Below are positions 15,700 through 23,142 of a DNA stretch of 42,436 nt, piece after piece. The notes beneath the pieces are model-generated. The model worked only from the letters and a program-made list of their open reading frames with translations. It did no database searches and was not told where the DNA came from. Source of the DNA: Alphaproteobacteria bacterium (GTDB lineage: Bacteria; Pseudomonadota; Alphaproteobacteria; Caulobacterales; Aquidulcibacteraceae); NCBI GenBank assembly GCA_016124255.1, contig WGOB01000002.1:1-42436 (forward strand). The letters are read 5' to 3'. The translations under genes and the position numbers were made by a program. The first letter of the stretch is position 1. The number at the start of each line of letters is the position of its first letter.

Positions 15700-16698
15700 T
15701 CACGCGCGGCGACGCTCCTCCGGGCGCGCACGCACCGTGAGCATGAGATCGACAAGAGCGCCGTCGCGCAGTACCTTCAGCGTCAGCCGCTTGCCGATCG
15801 ACTCGCGCGTGAGCACGCGGTGGATGTCGTCGACTGTCTCGGTGGCCTCGCCGTTCAGCGACAACACGACATCGCCGATGCGTACGCCGGCGTCGAGCGC
15901 GGGCCCGCCCTCCACGACCGCGATCACCAGCACGCCACTCGCGGTCTTGAGGCCAAGCCGCCGCGTCAGCGCCTGCGCCAAACCTTGCGTCTGCCCTGCA
16001 ACTCCGAACCAGCCGCGCGTCACGCGCCCATCGCGCATCAATTCCGGGATGATCCATTTCGCAGTGTTGATCGGGACCGCGAAACAGATGCCCTGCGCGC
16101 CGCCCGCGATCGCTGTGTTGACGCCGATCACGCGGCCGTACGCGTCGACGAGCGCGCCGCCCGAATTGCCGGGATTGAGCGCCGCATCCGTTTGGATGAC
16201 ATCTTCGATCAACCGCCCGCTCTCGCCGCGCAGCGTGCGCCGCAGCGCCGAGACGACGCCGACCGTCACCGTGGCTTGCAATCCCAGCGGATTGCCGATC
16301 GCCACCATGAGCTCGCCGACGCGCAGCGCGTCTGAATCGCCGAGCGCCGCCGCCGCGAAGCCGTTGCCGTCGAGGCGGACGAGCGCAAGATCGGTGTCGG
16401 GATCGGCCCCGACAAGCTGGGCGGCGAGCACGCGCCCATCGTGCAGCACGACCTCGATCCGTTCGGCGCCGCGCACGACGTGGTTGTTGGTCAGCGCATA
16501 GCCGTCGCTCGCGATGATCACCCCCGAGCCCGCGCCGTCATAGATGTCGCCCATGCGCGACCGTCGCCCGCGCCGCACGCCGACCACGGAAGGGCCCGCG
16601 CGCTCGACGACCTGAACGACTGTGTGTGAGAACGGATCGCGCGCCGCCTGATCGACGGCGGAGATCAGCGGCGCCTTGCGCGCGGATCGACCAAACAT
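15700..16698 (-). CDS. Trypsin-like serine protease with C-terminal PDZ domain (DegP/HtrA type)
   Basis: S1C-family protease, 332 residues: trypsin-like domain (about 25-215) and one PDZ domain (about 225-325). The catalytic triad is intact: His73 in ALTNNHVV, Asp103 in DPDTDLALVRL and Ser179 in LNPGNSGGAL. The PDZ part includes VEGGPALDAGVRIGDVVLSL. Unlike DegP or DegS there is no signal peptide or membrane anchor at the N-terminus (MFGRSARKAPLISAVDQAAR), so a cytoplasmic location is inferred, unless the start is further upstream than it appears. The first Met is preceded by a stop in frame shortly upstream. The upstream 175 bases separate it from the divergent phhA. Confidence 0.92.
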   Translation of the reverse strand: MFGRSARKAPLISAVDQAARDPFSHTVVQVVERAGPSVVGVRRGRRSRMGDIYDGAGSGVIIASDGYALTNNHVVRGAERIEVVLHDGRVLAAQLVGADPDTDLALVRLDGNGFAAAALGDSDALRVGELMVAIGNPLGLQATVTVGVVSALRRTLRGESGRLIEDVIQTDAALNPGNSGGALVDAYGRVIGVNTAIAGGAQGICFAVPINTAKWIIPELMRDGRVTRGWFGVAGQTQGLAQALTRRLGLKTASGVLVIAVVEGGPALDAGVRIGDVVLSLNGEATETVDDIHRVLTRESIGKRLTLKVLRDGALVDLMLTVRARPEERRRA

Positions 16699-16835
16699 GC
16701 TGCGCTAGGTAGGAGCGGCCGCACCGCTCCGCCAGAGGCGCAACGCAAAGCGGCGCCCGACATCCGCGCATTCAGGAACGATTCAGCCGCGCATCCGCCT
16801 CACTCTGGCGCGCTGCGCACAAACCCTCTCCACAT

Positions 16836-16851
16836 TCGGGTATATACTCGA
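16836..16851 (+). promoter_or_regulatory. Palindrome overlapping the phhA -10 region
   Basis: TCGGGTATATACTCGA is a near-perfect 16-base palindrome (one mismatched pair) 23 bases ahead of the phhA start. It contains TATACT (16843-16848), a good -10 hexamer. No strong -35 is seen 17 bases upstream (CAAACC), so an activator or weak promoter is likely. A regulator bound here would compete with RNA polymerase. Confidence 0.45.
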
Positions 16852-16873
16852 CTCAAAGTTCCGGAGACGACCC

Positions 16874-17758
16874 GTGACGGCTGCAGAAGTGCCCACCGCC
16901 CTGCGCAACGCGCCCACCGCACATGGCCTGCGCGGCGATTATTCCAACATGGCGTCCGATTGGACGGTGCAGCAGCCCCTGGCGCGCTACACCGAAGCCG
17001 ACCACGCGCTGTGGCGCACGCTCTACCAGCGCCAGACGCATCTCGTGCGCGACTACGCGGCGCCGGTGTTCATCGCGTCTCTCAACGCCATGGAATGCGC
17101 CGAGCGCATCCCCGATTTCGAAGCGCTCTCGGCGCGTCTGCGCAAGGCGACCGGCTGGGAGCTTGCCTGCGTGCCCGGCCTGCTGCCCGACGACGTGTTC
17201 TACGATCACCTCGCGCACCGCCGTTTTCCCGCAAGCTGGTGGATCCGGACCCCCGAAGAGATCGACTATCTCGTCGAACCGGATGTCTTTCACGACGTGT
17301 TCGGCCACGTGCCGCTGCTGTTCGATCCGGTGTTCGCCGACTACATGCAGGAATACGGCAGAGGCGGGCCGAAGGCGATCGGGCATGACGCAGTGCCGCT
17401 GCTCGCGCGTCTCTATTGGTACATGGTCGAGTTCGGCCTCATCGCCGTCGATGGAAACATCAAGGCCTACGGCGCCGGCATGCTCTCATCGTTCGGCGAG
17501 ACGAAATACTCCGTCGACAGCGAGATCCCGAACCGCATCGGCTTCGATCTCGAGCGCGTCATGCGCACGCGCTATCTGATCGATCGCTTCCAATCGACCT
17601 ATTTCGTGCTCGACTCGTTCGAACGCCTGTTCCGCGATTCCATCGACACCGATTTCGGTCCGCTCTACGATCGCCTCAAGCCGATCGAACCTTATGCGCC
17701 GACCGACGTCGCGCCAGCCGATCGCGTGATCCACGCCGGGACGCACGAGGCGCAGTAG
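16874..17758 (+). CDS. phhA: Phenylalanine 4-monooxygenase
   Basis: Pterin- and iron-dependent aromatic amino acid hydroxylase, 294 residues, converting phenylalanine to tyrosine. The iron ligands are visible: His140 and His145 in VFHDVFGHVPLL, and Glu186 in WYMVEFGLI. The flanking segments LLPDDVFYDHLAHRRFPASW, IRTPEEIDYL and GAGMLSSFGETKYSVDS match the bacterial monomeric enzyme, which lacks the regulatory ACT domain. The GTG at 16874 follows GGAGACGAC and gives a normal length. No pterin-recycling dehydratase (phhB) lies next to it, so that partner must be elsewhere. It is transcribed away from the DegP-like gene and followed 57 bases later by the DUF502 gene. Confidence 0.97.
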   Translation: MTAAEVPTALRNAPTAHGLRGDYSNMASDWTVQQPLARYTEADHALWRTLYQRQTHLVRDYAAPVFIASLNAMECAERIPDFEALSARLRKATGWELACVPGLLPDDVFYDHLAHRRFPASWWIRTPEEIDYLVEPDVFHDVFGHVPLLFDPVFADYMQEYGRGGPKAIGHDAVPLLARLYWYMVEFGLIAVDGNIKAYGAGMLSSFGETKYSVDSEIPNRIGFDLERVMRTRYLIDRFQSTYFVLDSFERLFRDSIDTDFGPLYDRLKPIEPYAPTDVAPADRVIHAGTHEAQ

Positions 17759-17815
17759 ACGCCGCGCACGGGCGCCGCACTCGCCAAACGGGCTCACCCG
17801 CCGTATGGAACAGCG

Positions 17816-18478
17816 ATGGCTGAACTCGATGATGCACGCCGTTGGCGGTTCTTCGCCTGGCTGCGCAATTCCTTTCTCGCCGGCGTCGCGCTCGTGCTTC
17901 CGTTCGTCATCACCGTTTGGCTGGTGTGGACGTTCGTCTCTTTCATCGACCAGCAGGTCTGGCCGATCCTGCCGGCCTCGCTGCAGCCGTTTGCGGAAAA
18001 TGCGCCCGGCGTCGGCCTCGCGATCGCGCTCGTCGCGCTGACCTTGATCGGCGCGCTGGCTGGGAATCTTTTCGGCCGCTTCCTGCTGCGCGAGAGCGAG
18101 CGGATCATCGCCAATCTTCCGATCGTGCGCTCGATCTATGGCGGCTCCAAGCAGATCTTCAAACAGGTCGCAGCGCCCGACCGCACCAGCTTCAAGGAGC
18201 CCGTGCTGGTGGAGTTTCCGCACGCGGGAAAGTGGGCGATCGGCTTCATCACCAATGAGGAGCCGCGCGAAGTGACCGCGCCAATCGCCGTCAGAATCGG
18301 CGAGGCCCCGGTGGCGGTTTACGTCCCGCTCGCGCCGTTCCCGACCTCGGGCTTCCTGCTCTACATGCCGCGCGAACAGACGATCGCGCTTCCGATCACG
18401 ACGGAGGAGGCGCTGCAGCGCATCTTCTCCTTCGGCATCGTCCGCACCGACGAGCCGACGGGACCTAGTCGATCGTGA
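17816..18478 (+). CDS. DUF502 family membrane protein
   Basis: A 220-residue inner-membrane protein of the DUF502 family. Two membrane helices (about 16-44 and 65-90) flank a short loop with QQVWPILPASLQ. A conserved cytoplasmic-type domain follows, with LPIVRSIYGGSKQIFKQVAA, PVLVEFPHAGKWAIGFITNE and VYVPLAPFPTSGFLLYMPRE, all strong family marks. The biological role of the family is not established. The start is an ATG with AACAGCG upstream, a weak ribosome binding site. Its last 14 bases overlap the end of the convergent ppk2 gene. Confidence 0.92.
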   Translation: MAELDDARRWRFFAWLRNSFLAGVALVLPFVITVWLVWTFVSFIDQQVWPILPASLQPFAENAPGVGLAIALVALTLIGALAGNLFGRFLLRESERIIANLPIVRSIYGGSKQIFKQVAAPDRTSFKEPVLVEFPHAGKWAIGFITNEEPREVTAPIAVRIGEAPVAVYVPLAPFPTSGFLLYMPREQTIALPITTEEALQRIFSFGIVRTDEPTGPSRS

Positions 18479-19283
18479 AGCTCTTCGGGTCCCAGTCCGG
18501 CTTCGGATAGTCCGGCTTCATCTCCTCCAGCACGCCGTGCACGACCGCCCCAATGATCGCGTTGCGCCGCCATTTCTTGTCCGCCGGCACGACGCGCCAC
18601 GGCGCATGCGCTGTGGAGCAGCGCGTCAGCATCGTGTCGTACGCCGCCTGGTAGTCGTCCCACAGCGCGCGATCTTCGAGGTCGCCCGGATTGAACTTCC
18701 AGTGCTTGCCCGGATCGTCCAGACGCTCCTGCAGGCGCTCGCGCTGCTCGTCCTTGGAAATGTGCAGCATGAACTTGAGGATCGTCACGCCGTTCTCGGT
18801 CAGGTGTTTCTCGAAAGCGTTGATCTGCGCGTAGCGCTGCTCGATCGCATCCGCGGGCGCGAGCTTGCGCACCTTCACCACCAGCACGTCCTCGTAGTGC
18901 GAACGGTTGAACACGCCGATCATCCCGCGCTTCGGCGCTGCACGGTGCACCCGCCAGAGGTAATCGTGCGCCAGCTCTTCTTCGCTCGGCCGTCCGAACG
19001 CCGTCACCGCAACCCCAAGCGGCCCGCACGCGTTGAACACGCCGCGCAGCGTGCCGTCCTTGCCGGCCGTGTCGATCCCCTGGAGCACCACCAGCAGCGC
19101 ACGCGTCCGCTCCGCCCACAGACGATCCTGCAGATCGTTGATCGCGTCGGCGCATTCCCCGCAACGCTTCTCCGCCGCCTTCCTGTCCGGGAAGAGATCA
19201 GCGCTTACCGGGTCGCGCTTCGCCAGCCCCGCCTTCGCGCCGGGCTTCACCAGGATGTGCTCATCGAGCGCGCGCCAATCCAT
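18465..19283 (-). CDS. ppk2: Polyphosphate kinase 2 family protein
   Basis: PPK2-family polyphosphate:nucleotide phosphotransferase, 272 residues from the ATG at 19283 (MDWRALDEHI). The frame is open upstream but that part is not protein-like. The Walker A-like motif GIDTAGKDGT is at 69-78. The lid and substrate segments GVFNRSHYEDVLVVKVRKL and HWKFNPGDLEDRALWDDYQA are typical of the class related to TIGR03709, which transfers phosphate from polyphosphate to AMP or ADP. WxRVVPADKKWRRN near 230 is conserved. The nucleotide preference cannot be read directly. The 3' end overlaps the convergent DUF502 gene. Confidence 0.93.
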   Translation of the reverse strand: MDWRALDEHILVKPGAKAGLAKRDPVSADLFPDRKAAEKRCGECADAINDLQDRLWAERTRALLVVLQGIDTAGKDGTLRGVFNACGPLGVAVTAFGRPSEEELAHDYLWRVHRAAPKRGMIGVFNRSHYEDVLVVKVRKLAPADAIEQRYAQINAFEKHLTENGVTILKFMLHISKDEQRERLQERLDDPGKHWKFNPGDLEDRALWDDYQAAYDTMLTRCSTAHAPWRVVPADKKWRRNAIIGAVVHGVLEEMKPDYPKPDWDPKSFTID

Positions 19284-19297
19284 GTCGTCTCCTCGGC

Positions 19298-20158
19298 TCA
19301 AGCGAACACCACCGTCTTGTTGCCGGTGATCACCACCCGTCGCTCCAGATGCCACCGCACCGCGCGCGCCAGCACCTGGCATTCGAGGTCGCGCCCGATC
19401 TCGACCAGGTCCTTCGGCGTGTGATGATGCGCGATCCGCGACGTCGCCTGTTCGATAATCGGGCCTTCGTCGAGATCGCCGGTGACGTAATGCGCCGTCG
19501 CGCCGATGATCTTGACGCCGCGCGCATGCGCCTGCGTGTACGGCGCCGCCCCCTTGAAGCTGGGCAGAAACGAATGATGAATATTGATGCAGCGCCCTGC
19601 GAGCGCTGCGGACGTCTCCGGCGTGAGGATCTGCATGTAGCGCGCCAGCACCAGGAGCTCCGCACCCGTCTCCGCCATCACCGCCAGCATCCGCGCTTCG
19701 GCGTCGGCTCGGTTATCGACGCCGACCGGGATGTAGTGAAACGGCGTCTTCCGCCACGCGCAGAACGCCTCCATCGTGCGATGGTTGGACACCGCCGCGG
19801 CGATGTCCGCGTTCAGCCATCCCGTCTCCTGGCGATGCAACAGGTCGTGGAAGCAATGCCCGATCCGCGACACCGCAACCACGATCCTGGGCCGCAGCGA
19901 GGTGTCGTAGATCCGCCACGACATCCCAAAGCGCCGCGCGATCGGCGCAAAACCCGCTTCAAGCTCCGCCAGGCTGGCGTGTCCCGGCGACGGCGTCGAA
20001 AACGCCGTGCGCATAAAGAAGACGCCCTCGGCCTGTTCGTGGAACTGGTCCGATTCCTCGATCGACAGCCCGCGATCGGCGAGAAACGTCGCCGCCGCCG
20101 CCACGATGCCGACTGCGTCGGGGCAATGCAGCGTGAGGATGAAACGGCCTTGTGACAT
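19298..20158 (-). CDS. purU: Formyltetrahydrofolate deformylase
   Basis: Hydrolyses 10-formyl-tetrahydrofolate to formate and tetrahydrofolate, balancing the one-carbon pool and feeding purine synthesis. 286 residues from the ATG at 20158 (MSQGRFILTLHCPDAVGIVA), beginning with an N-terminal ACT domain (about 5-85) and followed by the formyltransferase-like catalytic domain. Catalytic residues lie in INIHHSFLPSFKGA (Asn and His) and HYVTGDLDEGPII (Asp). The open frame extends upstream but the ACT domain fixes this start. It lies 14 bases upstream of ppk2 on the same strand and 40 bases after rpsD, so the three may be co-transcribed. Confidence 0.96.
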   Translation of the reverse strand: MSQGRFILTLHCPDAVGIVAAAATFLADRGLSIEESDQFHEQAEGVFFMRTAFSTPSPGHASLAELEAGFAPIARRFGMSWRIYDTSLRPRIVVAVSRIGHCFHDLLHRQETGWLNADIAAAVSNHRTMEAFCAWRKTPFHYIPVGVDNRADAEARMLAVMAETGAELLVLARYMQILTPETSAALAGRCINIHHSFLPSFKGAAPYTQAHARGVKIIGATAHYVTGDLDEGPIIEQATSRIAHHHTPKDLVEIGRDLECQVLARAVRWHLERRVVITGNKTVVFA

Positions 20159-20198
20159 CGGATCGGACCGCACGCAGGCCGCCCCCGCGCCGCAGGCG

Positions 20199-20816
20199 TC
20201 AGCTCGCGTAATACTCGACGACGAGGTTGGGCTCCATCTGCACCGGATAGGGCACATCCGCGAGGTTCGGCACGCGCACGTAGCGCGACGTCATCCCCTG
20301 GGGATCGACCTCCAGATAATCCGGCACGTCGCGCTCTGCGCTTTGCAGCGCTTCAAGCACGATCGCCATGGAGCGCGCCTTGTCGCGCACTTCGATCACG
20401 TCGCCGGCCTTCACCAGGAAGGACGCGATGGTGACGCGCCGTCCGTTCACGCGCACATGGCCATGGTTCACGAACTGGCGCGCGGCGAACACCGTCGGCA
20501 CGAACTTCGAACGATAGACGACCGCGTCGAGCCGGCTCTCCAAGAGGCCGATGAGGTTTTCCGCCGTGTTGCCTTTGCGGCGCGCGGCTTCTTCATAGAT
20601 GCGCCGGAACTGGCGCTCGGTGATGTTGCCGTAATAGAGCCGCAGCTTCTGCTTGGCCGCGAGCTGCAACCCGAAATCGCTGGTCTTGCCCTTGCGGCGC
20701 TGCCCGTGCTGGCCCGGCCCGTACGATCGCTTGTTGACCGGAGATTTGGGACGGCCCCAGAGGTTCTGGCCGTAGCGGCGATTGGATTTGTATTTCGCCT
20801 GGATGCGCTTGGTCAT
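20199..20816 (-). CDS. rpsD: 30S ribosomal protein S4
   Basis: Ribosomal protein S4, 205 residues from the ATG at 20816 ([20 protein letters not shown]). It binds 16S rRNA early in small-subunit assembly. The S4 RNA-binding domain is at about 94-155, with [39 protein letters not shown] and [14 protein letters not shown]. In this organism it is separate from the alpha operon, as in most alphaproteobacteria. A C-terminal extended form to 20894 was rejected because the added part has no family match. The GAAGAAGGG stretch upstream may serve as ribosome binding site. Confidence 0.98.
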   Translation of the reverse strand: MTKRIQAKYKSNRRYGQNLWGRPKSPVNKRSYGPGQHGQRRKGKTSDFGLQLAAKQKLRLYYGNITERQFRRIYEEAARRKGNTAENLIGLLESRLDAVVYRSKFVPTVFAARQFVNHGHVRVNGRRVTIASFLVKAGDVIEVRDKARSMAIVLEALQSAERDVPDYLEVDPQGMTSRYVRVPNLADVPYPVQMEPNLVVEYYAS

Positions 20817-20944
20817 GGCGTCGCGACGCCCTTCTTCTTCGTGACGGGGCCCGGCCGCCTCAGGATCGAGGCTGCGACTGCCCTGGCGGTTCACCCGTCG
20901 CCCAGTATGCGCGCGGCCATGGAAGGCCGCCCGGAAAGGCGCGG

Positions 20945-20973
20945 CTTGTGGGCGAAAGAGCCCGTCAAGTCAA
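20945..20973 (-). promoter_or_regulatory. Candidate rpsD promoter
   Basis: On the minus strand TTGACT (20973-20968) is followed by a 17-base spacer and CACAAG (20950-20945). The -35 is good and the -10 poor. An overlapping TTGACG lies five bases on. It would give a leader of about 120 bases ahead of rpsD. Low certainty, based only on hexamers and spacing. Confidence 0.3.
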
Positions 20974-21007
20974 GGCGAGCAGCCTCGGCCGGCTCACGAT
21001 GCCGGAA

Positions 21008-21110
21008 TGAAAATGGCGGCGCTCCGAAGAGCGCCGCCAAGGAGGTTCGACGCGCGCAAGAGCTAGGGAGGAGCGCGATCGAATGAGGGGGTCGTACCGG
21101 CGCGGGGATG
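21008..21110 (-). ncRNA. Candidate small RNA with an anti-Shine-Dalgarno loop and terminator
   Basis: On the minus strand this segment has a short hairpin, CGCGC at 21077-21073 and GCGCG at 21057-21053, whose 15-base loop carries TCCTCCC. A second ribosome-binding-site complement, CCTCCTTGG, lies at 21045-21037. It ends in a strong terminator: stem GGCGGCGCTC / GAGCGCCGCC (21015-21038) with a four-base loop, then ATTTTCATT. Small RNAs of alphaproteobacteria with CUCCUCCC loops and a terminal stem are known. No open frame of note is on this strand. The 5' end is a guess and no promoter was identified. Confidence 0.35.
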
Positions 21111-21209
21111 CAGTTCGATGACGAAACGAAGCCTATGCTCAGCCGGCTGTGGATGGGAGCTCTGCGGAATTGCCGGCGGGCAGCGGGCGCGCAGACCCAG
21201 AAACAGCGA

Positions 21210-21237
21210 GAGCGGCCCCAATTCTCGGGGGCCGCTC
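21210..21237. terminator. Strong hairpin in the rpsD-upstream intergenic region
   Basis: A perfect ten-base stem GAGCGGCCCC / GGGGCCGCTC (21210-21219 with 21228-21237) with an eight-base loop. Neither side has a proper T-run: CGCTTTCG on the plus side and TCGCTGTTTC on the minus side. It may end the lipoprotein transcript, 137 bases beyond its stop. The rest of 20817-21373 has no supported gene; open frames there lack ribosome binding sites and protein-like composition. Confidence 0.45.
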
Positions 21238-21373
21238 CGCTTTCGATGCGTTCGGCGCTCTCACGGGCTTGGGGAGGAGCGCCTTGGGCTCCCCCTCATG
21301 GCAGCGCCGCGCAATGCCGCGATGACGGTTTCATAAAGTTTTCGTGGCGGCCGAAGGCCTTGGCCCCGAAGCC

Positions 21374-22195
21374 TTAATTGCCGGACCCGCCCGGCACGAT
21401 CTCGTCGAACACGATGACCCAATCTCCATCGCGGCGCTGCCATATTCGGGCATAGTGCCCCGCGTCGTCCGGCATCGCCCCAAGCACAAACGCCAGATCG
21501 CCCGCCGCGGACGCCTCCACCCAAAGCGGCTCGGACGACCCGATGCCTGTGGTCGCAACCGCCGCATCAGCCGCTTCGCGCCCAATCGCCGGCGCGCGCC
21601 CGGGCCGATTGAGCCGCACATCCTCCGCCAGCCGCCCGCGCAACCGCCCCGCCGGATCAGGCCGCGCGCGATGGATGTGGGTCTCCAGGTCCCGGATCGC
21701 GTCGGCCGCCGCGTCGCCGACGCCCTCATCCGCAACCGGAAGGATCGGAAGCGACGCGTCCGCCGCGATCGCAGGGCCTGGATCGGCGACAGGCGTCCCC
21801 GCATCGAAGATCCATTTCCACGTCCCGTCGGTCTGTTTGCGCCAGACGGTGAAGTAGTGCCCCGCAATCCGGTCCTGGCCGCGGAAGAGAAACGGTCCCG
21901 TCGTGAAGCCGAAATCCCCGCTCAGCGCCATCCCGGCATAGGCGGGGCGCCAATCGAGCGTCGTCTCGCCGTCGCCCTCGACGCGCGCCAAGGAGTCCGC
22001 AGCGCTCATCGGCGCGGGCGAGAGCACCATCGCGTCCGGCGCATGCCACGCCCGGAACGCCGCCGCCCAGCCGCGCTGCGCCGCCTCCGCCGCAAACGCG
22101 CGCTCCGCCGCAATCACCGGATCGGCGCTGACGCGCGGCGCGGGCGGCGCACTCACGCACGCCGCAAGCGCGACCGCGAGAAACAAAGCTCTCAT
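21374..22195 (-). CDS. Putative lipoprotein with tandem NTF2-like (DUF4440-type) domains
   Basis: A 273-residue exported protein from the ATG at 22195 (MRALFLAVALAACVSAP). LAAC at residues 10-13 is a lipobox, so lipid attachment at Cys13 is expected. Two similar alpha/beta units follow: the first (about 28-150) has AAERAFAAEAAQRGWAAAFR, GDFGFTTGPFLF and HYFTVWRKQTDGTWKWIFD. The second (about 165-273) has AGDLAFVLGAMP and HYARIWQRRDGDWVIVFDEI. The repeated YFxVWRKQxDGxW pattern is that of SnoaL/DUF4440 NTF2-like proteins. No enzyme activity can be assigned. The longer upstream frame overlaps bacterioferritin and is not real. Confidence 0.75.
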   Translation of the reverse strand: MRALFLAVALAACVSAPPAPRVSADPVIAAERAFAAEAAQRGWAAAFRAWHAPDAMVLSPAPMSAADSLARVEGDGETTLDWRPAYAGMALSGDFGFTTGPFLFRGQDRIAGHYFTVWRKQTDGTWKWIFDAGTPVADPGPAIAADASLPILPVADEGVGDAAADAIRDLETHIHRARPDPAGRLRGRLAEDVRLNRPGRAPAIGREAADAAVATTGIGSSEPLWVEASAAGDLAFVLGAMPDDAGHYARIWQRRDGDWVIVFDEIVPGGSGN

Positions 22196-22253
22196 GCCGG
22201 CGAGCCCGTGCACAAGACACGCGCGCCACAAAGCCCGCATCGACGAGCGGCGC

Positions 22254-22739
22254 TCAGTCCTCGGCGCTGTCGAGCTCATACTGGCTTTGCAGATAGTTCT
22301 GCAGCCCAAGATCGGCGACGTTCTGGATTTGCGTCTCCAGAAAATCGATGTGCTCTTCGGTGTCGTCGAGGATATCGACCAGCAGGTCGCGCGACACATA
22401 GTCGAGCTTCTGTTCGCAGAGCGTGATCGTCTCCACCAGCGTCGCGCGTCCCCGCGTTTCCGCTGCGAGATCGGCCTTGAGCCGCTCCTCCACGGATTCC
22501 CCGATCTTCAGCTTGTGCAGGTCCTGCAGGTTGGGAAAGCCGTCGAGCATCAGGACCCGCTTCACCAGCCGATCCGCGTGCTTCATCTCGTCGATGGATT
22601 CTTGGTACGTCTTCTTGCCGAGCTTCCCGAACCCCTCGTTCTGGTACATCCGGGCGTGCAGGAAATATTGATTAACGCTGGTAAGCTCGTTCGTGAGGCA
22701 GGCGTTCAGTTTCTTGATGACGTCCGCGTCGCCCTTCAT
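22254..22739 (-). CDS. bfr: Bacterioferritin
   Basis: Haem-containing iron-storage protein that forms a 24-subunit shell and oxidises Fe(II) at a diiron centre. 161 residues, the normal length. Ferroxidase ligands are all visible: Glu18 (NELTSVNQYF), Glu51 and His54 (IDEMKHADRL), Glu94 (LVETITLCE region) and Glu127/His130 (DDTEEHIDFL). Met52 is the haem ligand. The gene lies 18 bases after bfd on the same strand, so the two are probably one transcript controlled by iron. Confidence 0.98.
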   Translation of the reverse strand: MKGDADVIKKLNACLTNELTSVNQYFLHARMYQNEGFGKLGKKTYQESIDEMKHADRLVKRVLMLDGFPNLQDLHKLKIGESVEERLKADLAAETRGRATLVETITLCEQKLDYVSRDLLVDILDDTEEHIDFLETQIQNVADLGLQNYLQSQYELDSAED

Positions 22740-22757
22740 CGCACTTCTCCGCGTGGT

Positions 22758-22958
22758 CTAATCCGCGGCGACGAGCGAGGCCTCCTCTTGCCGGCAGGCC
22801 CGGCTCGCGCCGATGCAGGCGGCGATCTCGGGGAGGCATTGTCCGCAACAGGGCTGATGCCCGTGATGAGCCAGAACTTGGCGCGGATTGGCCGCCCCGG
22901 CCGCGATCGCGGACTCTACCTCCCGCTGCCGCACGCCGTTGCAATTGCAGACATACAT
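22758..22958 (-). CDS. bfd: Bacterioferritin-associated ferredoxin ([2Fe-2S])
   Basis: Small [2Fe-2S] ferredoxin that docks on bacterioferritin and supplies electrons for releasing stored iron. The four ligands are in MYVCNCNGV and [11 protein letters not shown] (a CxC and a CxxC pair, the BFD-domain layout). 66 residues from the ATG at 22958; an upstream extension in the same frame is not conserved-looking. A C-terminal tail of about 20 residues with one further Cys follows the domain. A Fur-type dyad lies 74 bases upstream. Finding bfd directly before bfr is a common arrangement for iron release and storage. Confidence 0.94.
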   Translation of the reverse strand: MYVCNCNGVRQREVESAIAAGAANPRQVLAHHGHQPCCGQCLPEIAACIGASRACRQEEASLVAAD

Positions 22959-23031
22959 GGCCGAATCCGTTGAACGCAAAGAAGAAACGGGCAACTCAGT
23001 CGCAGATGCACCGAATATGCCCAGCGATAAT

Positions 23032-23046
23032 TGCGATTGGTTCGCA
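23032..23046 (-). promoter_or_regulatory. Candidate Fur-type operator upstream of bfd
   Basis: TGCGA, five bases, then TCGCA (sequence TGCGATTGGTTCGCA) is a perfect five-base dyad that fits the alphaproteobacterial Fur pattern TGCGANTNNTTCGCA. It lies 74-88 bases upstream of bfd and about 100 bases before the divergent rimO. The likely target is the bfd-bfr transcript. Inferred from the pattern only. Confidence 0.45.
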
Positions 23047-23142
23047 CTAACGTCAAGGCCCTATTCGCCGCAGCCTTATCCTTCGCCGTCCCGCGCCGCC
23101 GCTTCCTGCGGCCGTCGCTTTTTGGTAGCAGCACACGCTGCC

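Noticed and set aside
20817-21373. A tRNA or other standard RNA gene upstream of rpsD
   Set aside because: GGTTCGA-like words occur but no cloverleaf with acceptor and T arms can be built; signal-recognition and 6S RNA signatures were not found.
22888-23142. N-terminal extension of rimO
   Set aside because: It overlaps bfd and the Fur-like dyad and lacks family sequence; the MTTase domain begins at the ATG at 23143.
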